From positions 41,052,651-41,116,650 of the forward strand of contig OX422218.1 in NCBI GenBank assembly GCA_949130495.1: a stretch of 64,000 bases of DNA, read 5' to 3'. This DNA is from Sambucus nigra. Taxonomy: Eukaryota; Streptophyta; Magnoliopsida; Dipsacales; Adoxaceae. A program made the position numbers and the translations under genes. The notes below the pieces were generated by a model. That model had not been told where the DNA came from, searched no databases, and saw only the letters and a list, made by a program, of their open reading frames with translations. Numbering within the stretch: position 1 is the stretch's first letter; every line of letters begins with the position of its first letter. Shown piece after piece: positions 58,987 to 64,000 of the stretch.

Positions 58987-60235
58987 TGTTGAATTCAATA
59001 ACTCAATACTTCAGACGACATACAATTCTAGAAAAAGAGGTGAACCGTGTCGCCGTGGAGGTGTCTAGGCAGGCGACGAACTACATAGCGGGTTGTGGTA
59101 AATGCGATGGAGGAAGGGAATTCGCACCTGAACCTGCTGAGCTGTATACTACGGACATTACGACTACGGCTTCGACAACCACGCTCAAAACAGGAACAGG
59201 AGGGGAACTCATCGGAGGCATCTTGGAGGAGTAACAAAAGGTCGTCAGCGAGGGAATACTGTAGACCGGGGATGGGCGGTTGAGACACTGTCGCCCGATG
59301 GCGAGGAATCATCATGGAACAAAGCGGACAACCCCAGTTCAGACGCTGCACGCGTATGGAGGCCAGACTTGGAGTTGGATCCAACAGAAATTGATCAGCG
59401 TGTAGGGTGCAAAGTATTTAATATAGTGAAAGACAGTACAAAAGGGATAGAACCGGGTGTGAGTGGAACAGTTATTAATTGTATAGAAGGGACAAAAAAA
59501 GGATGGAAGGGCACAGTGCCACATTGACAACGCATGTGTGGAAAAAAATAGTTTATTTAAGGAAAAAGTGGGGATTTCTGTAAAGGGTAATAAAGATCTC
59601 AATAATCAGTCTCTAGATGGTGGGGTAGAATTATTAAATTGCAACAGTAGGGTATTTGGACAAGTGGGTGACTTAGTAACCTTTTGGACTAGGTTTAAGT
59701 ATTTGGACTTATACGATGAGAGTTGTTGCGCTAAACATATTACATGGAATATTCGGGATGATACTATGATACGTCTGAGACTTAAGATATAGGGCTAGTG
59801 TATACCTATATTAATACGATGATTACCTAAGTTTTCAAATTACTTAGTATATGGATTACTATGTGTATGACATACCTACCATACTTGCTATCACTGGAGG
59901 TTGATTTTCGGGAGAGGACCAACTTATCTTTGTGTGACTTCGGGGGGATTTAAATCGGTACCTCAAGGACATAGGGATGTTAGTGGCTTATTTGTGAGTT
60001 GATAAGTCAGCTGACCATGGGATCATAGGTATGTGCGTGACCCATGGATATGTGAACTATGTTCACCTCCAATATGTGTGATATGTACTGAGACGGTTCC
60101 TGAGCGATTCCGAATGCATGGTCCTTATGTATGTGATGTATTTGGATTCGATAGTAAAGTATGCGTGCACCACCGTAGCATAGCTTGTGGGTGCCAAATA
60201 TGTATATATGTACATAGAGTTATTTATATATGTAC
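58987..60235. other. LTR stub and GC-richer segment, segmental copy
   Basis: Duplicate of 14202-15450 with few substitutions. No gene recognised. Confidence 0.55.
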
Positions 60236-60381
60236 TTTTTTTTTTATAATTAAATGAATTCATTAAAAACCAAACGCTGAGGGAGAGAACCCGTATACAG
60301 GAAGTATACAAAGCATAAAAAAATAAGGGCAACTAGAAAAAAAAGACAGATACCTGTCATACAAACTCCTAAACTACACCC

Positions 60382-61315
60382 CCGATCTTATCTCCTCCAT
60401 AAACTCAACGACCTCCTGAGTCTTGACGGAGATCTTCCCCTTAGACCAGCTAAGAAGGTTGCTTAAAAATAGATAACGAAGTCTCGAAGGCGCCAACTCA
60501 ATACCTTCGAAACAACGAGTATTCCTCTACTTCCATATCGTCCACGTAATGCAATGAGGAACCGAATGCCAAACCCTTTTGTCTCCCTCCCACCCCCAAC
60601 GAGGCTTCCATGCCTCTAAAAGAGCCTTCACAGACGCAGGCATGACCCATACGGTCTTAGAAATGGCCAGGAAAATATCATACGGTCCTCTCGTCACCCA
60701 ACAGTGCAATAGAAGATGGTTGGTCTTCTCCTCTTCCTCCTTGCATAACAAGCATCGACTAGCCAAGCGAAATCTTCTTTTCTGCAAACCTTCCATTGTC
60801 AAGATGGCCTGTTTAGTCACCGTCCAAACAAAGAATTTAACCTTAGACGGTGCATTAACCTTCCAAATCTTCTTCCAGGGGAAATGGGCCCCGGGGATTC
60901 TCCTGATACTCAAAATAGCATAGTAGCCCCTAATCGTGAACGACCTAGATCGCTCCCCTTCTACCTCAAAGAATAATACCTTGACGTCGGATGAGGATCC
61001 GATCTCTATCATTCAAAGAATAAATTCGCCTCTTGGAGTTCCCAGTCCCACAGCCTTCTCCTAAGCTGAGGTCTCCACATGACATGCTCACCACTGATAT
61101 TCACATGATCTACTACCGTACCCTCTATATTCACCCCAAGGTTATAAATGTTAGCGAACAGGTCCTTAATCGACCGATTCTCACCCCATTTGTCCGTCCA
61201 GAATCTAATCTTATCCCCTTTCCCTATACTGAACTCGGTATTTTTAGAATAATCCTCCCACTCCTTCGCAATATGCTTCCACATACTCACACCATGGGAA
61301 AAAAGCCAGTGTTGC
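60382..61315 (-). pseudogene. LINE ORF2 C-terminus (zf-RVT), segmental copy
   Basis: Same fragment as 15597-16530: GDKIRFWTDKW, frame change near 61010, PWKKIWKVNAPSKVKFFVW, CLLCKEEEEKTNHLLLHC, VMPASVKALLEAWKPRWGW, stop at 60527. Changes include K for R in MWKHIAKEW and V for G in DVKVLFF. The shared truncation and frameshift show it was already dead before the duplication. Confidence 0.85.
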
Positions 61316-61324
61316 TTAGTTGAT

Positions 61325-61690
61325 GCGAATAACTATGATATTTAAATGGGTTAAAAATGTGAGAATTTAAATAGCACTTGTTATAAGTAGTTTGATGGAT
61401 ATGAATGTGGGATATAACTATGACTTGTTAGTGTAATACGAGTAGGTACCCTATAGTAGAATGTGAAAACATGAGTTAGTATGGACTAGTTAGATAGTGG
61501 CATAACTAGGATGGGTTACGGGTATCCGTTAGGCATGCACATTAGTTGAGGGGTGAGAAACTCATGTGAGAGTACACAATTAACATGTATATAATATTTA
61601 CTGTTTAATGCAATTAAACACTTGCTATTTTTAAACTGTTTTCACCTCGAGCTATGACCAGTTTTCATTCAAATCTATTAAAAATGATCA
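61325..61690 (+). repeat. Decayed gypsy-type LTR remnant, segmental copy
   Basis: Counterpart of 16540-16900. Confidence 0.6.
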
Positions 61691-61860
61691 TAATATATAT
61701 AATTATATATGATTGTTATATTTAAAGTGTCATATAAATTAATTCCAATAAGTATACAATGACACTTTATAAAAAAATACGATGTAACTAATATTATTAT
61801 TCTTTGAATGGCTTTTTTTATTAAACTATCTTAAAGTCATTTTTAACAATGTCAAAAAAA

Positions 61861-61878
61861 GGTACTTTTCTTGTAGTG
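61861..61878 (-). mobile_element. CACTA transposon terminus in M5
   Basis: GGTACTTTTCTTGTAGTG followed by AAATAACC; counterpart of 17077-17094. Confidence 0.7.
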
Positions 61879-62401
61879 AAATAACCAATCATTTTTTTAT
61901 AATGTCTCTCAAGGCTTGTACACTTTGAATTTATTTTTTTTCTTTGTCTAATACTGTCATATGAATAATATATGTAATCTTTTGTTAGATAAATAATATA
62001 AATTGGGCTAGAGAGAAGACCATGAAAGTGAGCTGGTTTGTGAAAAAATGTGAACTTTAAAATCCAATGTTAAATCCATTTAATGTTTGACTACTACAAG
62101 TGTAATGCATTTATGAGTGCAGGATCCCAACATAGAACACCTCACTTCCTCAACCACATCTATCCACCAACTTAAGTTATATACAGAACAAAAGATGAAT
62201 AAGTTTAATCCTTAGGAGACGTAAATAAAAAGATGACACAGTAATTGTACATAAAACCATAAAATATCCATTTAGAACAAACTAAATGTTAAATGTATTT
62301 AATTAACAATTGTTCAATTCAGGCGGATGAACATTGGGAGAAATAAAATTTCTTGGCGGATATCAAGACTTTACATGTATCAGTATGTAGTTTTTTTTCC
62401 A

Positions 62402-62402
<1 letters not shown>

Positions 62403-62496
<94 letters not shown>
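62403..62496. repeat. (CA)n(TA)n microsatellite
   Basis: Longer than its counterpart at 17620-17692. Confidence 0.95.
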
Positions 62497-62498
<2 letters not shown>

Positions 62499-62500
<2 letters not shown>

Positions 62501-62630
62501 CACACCTACATAATTGAGGCAAGCTCCTGTGCACACTAAGTTTGTAAGTATGTTTGTATATATGTATGTGTGTGAATATACATGTACAAACTTAGTGTGC
62601 ACAGGAGCTTGCCTCAATTAGGTAGGTGTG

Positions 62631-62632
<2 letters not shown>
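62499..62632. repeat. Foldback hairpin element in M5
   Basis: Same arms as 17694-17827, with the G-C version of the covarying pair. Confidence 0.75.
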
Positions 62633-62686
<54 letters not shown>

Positions 62687-63081
62687 TATAGAGCTCATGT
62701 GCACACTAAGTTTATATATGTGCTGGCCCACACCAATTTTTTTTTTAAATATTAAACAAAATAGTTTTGACTTGATTTTTTTATGTGATATTTAAAAATT
62801 TCAACGGACCCATATAAAAAATCAGTTAAAAAATAGGTTTTTTGCTATTTTTAAAAACTTGGACAAATTTTCGCACCTTTTAAAGTGCTTAAAAACAATC
62901 AAAGTTTGACCCTTTTTTAAAAAAATAGCAAAAAACGTTTTACTGATATGATTTTTTTAGATGAGTCGCTTGAAATGTTTAAATATCACACAAAAAAAAT
63001 CACGTCAACAATATTTTTTGTACTAATTAAAAAAAATGATGTGCAAATTTAGTCTGCACAGGATACTGTCTGTCTGTATGC

Positions 63082-63117
<36 letters not shown>

Positions 63118-63792
63118 AAAGAGAGGGAGATTGGACACATATTGTATATTGCAACTTGTAAGGCCATGATATCTATTATGAAATGTGAGGTCTCTCAATG
63201 GCTATCCTCCGGATTTTTACAATTGTAAATTAAATGCATTTAGCATTTAGTTAATGATGATAAAATATTCCTTTGTATTATACAATATCTTTTACAAATA
63301 ACCTGTCATTTTTTTAATAAACTATCCGAAGCCTTGTACACTTCGGATTTATTTTTCTTTTTCATATATTGTCATATGAATAATATATATAATCTTTTGT
63401 TATATAAATAATATATATTCGGCGAGAGAGAAGACCATGACGGTGAGCTGGTTTGTGGAAAAATGTGAACATTAAAATCCAATAATAAATCCATTTAAGG
63501 ATCGACTACTATAAGTGTATTGCATTTATCAGGGGAGGATCTCAACCATTTCTATCCCCCCAACTTAAGTTATTTATTGAACAAAAAATGATTAAGTTTA
63601 ATCCTTGGGAGATGTAAATAAAAAGATGACATGGAAATCGTATATAGAAGCATGAAATAACAATTTACAACAAACTAATTGTTAAAGGTGTTTAATTGAC
63701 AATTGTTCAATTCTGGTGGTTAAACATTGGGAGACAACAAATTTCTTTGCGGATATAATGACTTTACATGTATCAATATATATTTTTTTTCC

Positions 63793-63794
<2 letters not shown>

Positions 63795-63854
<60 letters not shown>

Positions 63855-63878
63855 CGTGTGTGTGTGTGTGTGTGTGTG
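63795..63878. repeat. (TA)n(TG)n microsatellite
   Basis: About 27 TA units then TG units. Confidence 0.95.
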
Positions 63879-64000
63879 AATCGCCTATATGGCCCTTAAA
63901 GTATATGAATTCTTTTTATTGAGCCGATAATTTTTTTTTCAATTAAGTCCCTAAAGAATCTATATGGTGTCAGCTTGGCACTCCCATCCATTTTCCCCAT

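Larger units (their letters stand above)
61879..64000. repeat. Module M, copy M5 (runs off window)
   Basis: Counterpart of 17095-19179. It holds microsatellites at 62403-62496, 62633-62690, 63085-63118 and 63795-63878 and the foldback at 62499-62632. Confidence 0.82.

Overview
The window looks like plant nuclear DNA, probably from a dicot. It is very AT-rich, has long AT/GT/GA microsatellites, and holds LTR retrotransposons primed by initiator tRNA-Met, fragments of plant-type LINEs (DUF4283 and zf-RVT domains), a CACTA terminus and several foldback elements. Almost nothing in it is ordinary genic DNA. I support one plausibly functional protein gene: a secreted two-domain cysteine-knot (albumin-1/knottin-like) peptide precursor at 20379-20834. 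All other protein similarity is broken: four copies of a tRNA pseudouridine synthase (TruA-type) exon, two copies of a LINE ORF2 C-terminus, one LINE ORF1 (DUF4283) fragment, and one Ty3/gypsy gag.

Layout. The window is dominated by a direct segmental duplication: 1-19179 matches 37336-64000 in the same order and orientation. Each copy has a complex module (called M here) with microsatellites, a long hairpin and a triple dyad, then a truncated Copia-like element, then an array of a ~1.21 kb satellite interrupted by a complete small Copia-like element, then a segment with a GC-richer block, a LINE fragment, a decayed LTR and a CACTA end, then the next M module. Copy 2 differs in three main ways. 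One satellite unit is missing through unequal exchange. A long-LTR gypsy element has inserted at 49259. A deletion of the 3' side of that insertion has removed about 0.8 kb of satellite.

Between the duplicated blocks lie the peptide gene (20.4 kb), local tandem duplications (21.8-23.1 kb), a second and more homogeneous satellite array organised as 2.42 kb dimers (23.2-30.9 kb), another M module (30.9-35.4 kb) with a MITE that has a perfect 9-bp target duplication and an empty counterpart site, and a LINE ORF1 relic (35.5-36.2 kb).

Working together. I see no operon-like or pathway logic. The most informative structures are the ~1.96 kb non-autonomous LTR elements: perfect TTTAT target duplications, tRNA-Met primer site, polypurine tract, no gag or pol, but a captured host exon still preceded by its splice acceptor. 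They sit in satellite units and seem to have been amplified with them. Coordinates of repeats and breakpoints were read by eye and may be off by a few bases; the broad module limits may be off by tens of bases.
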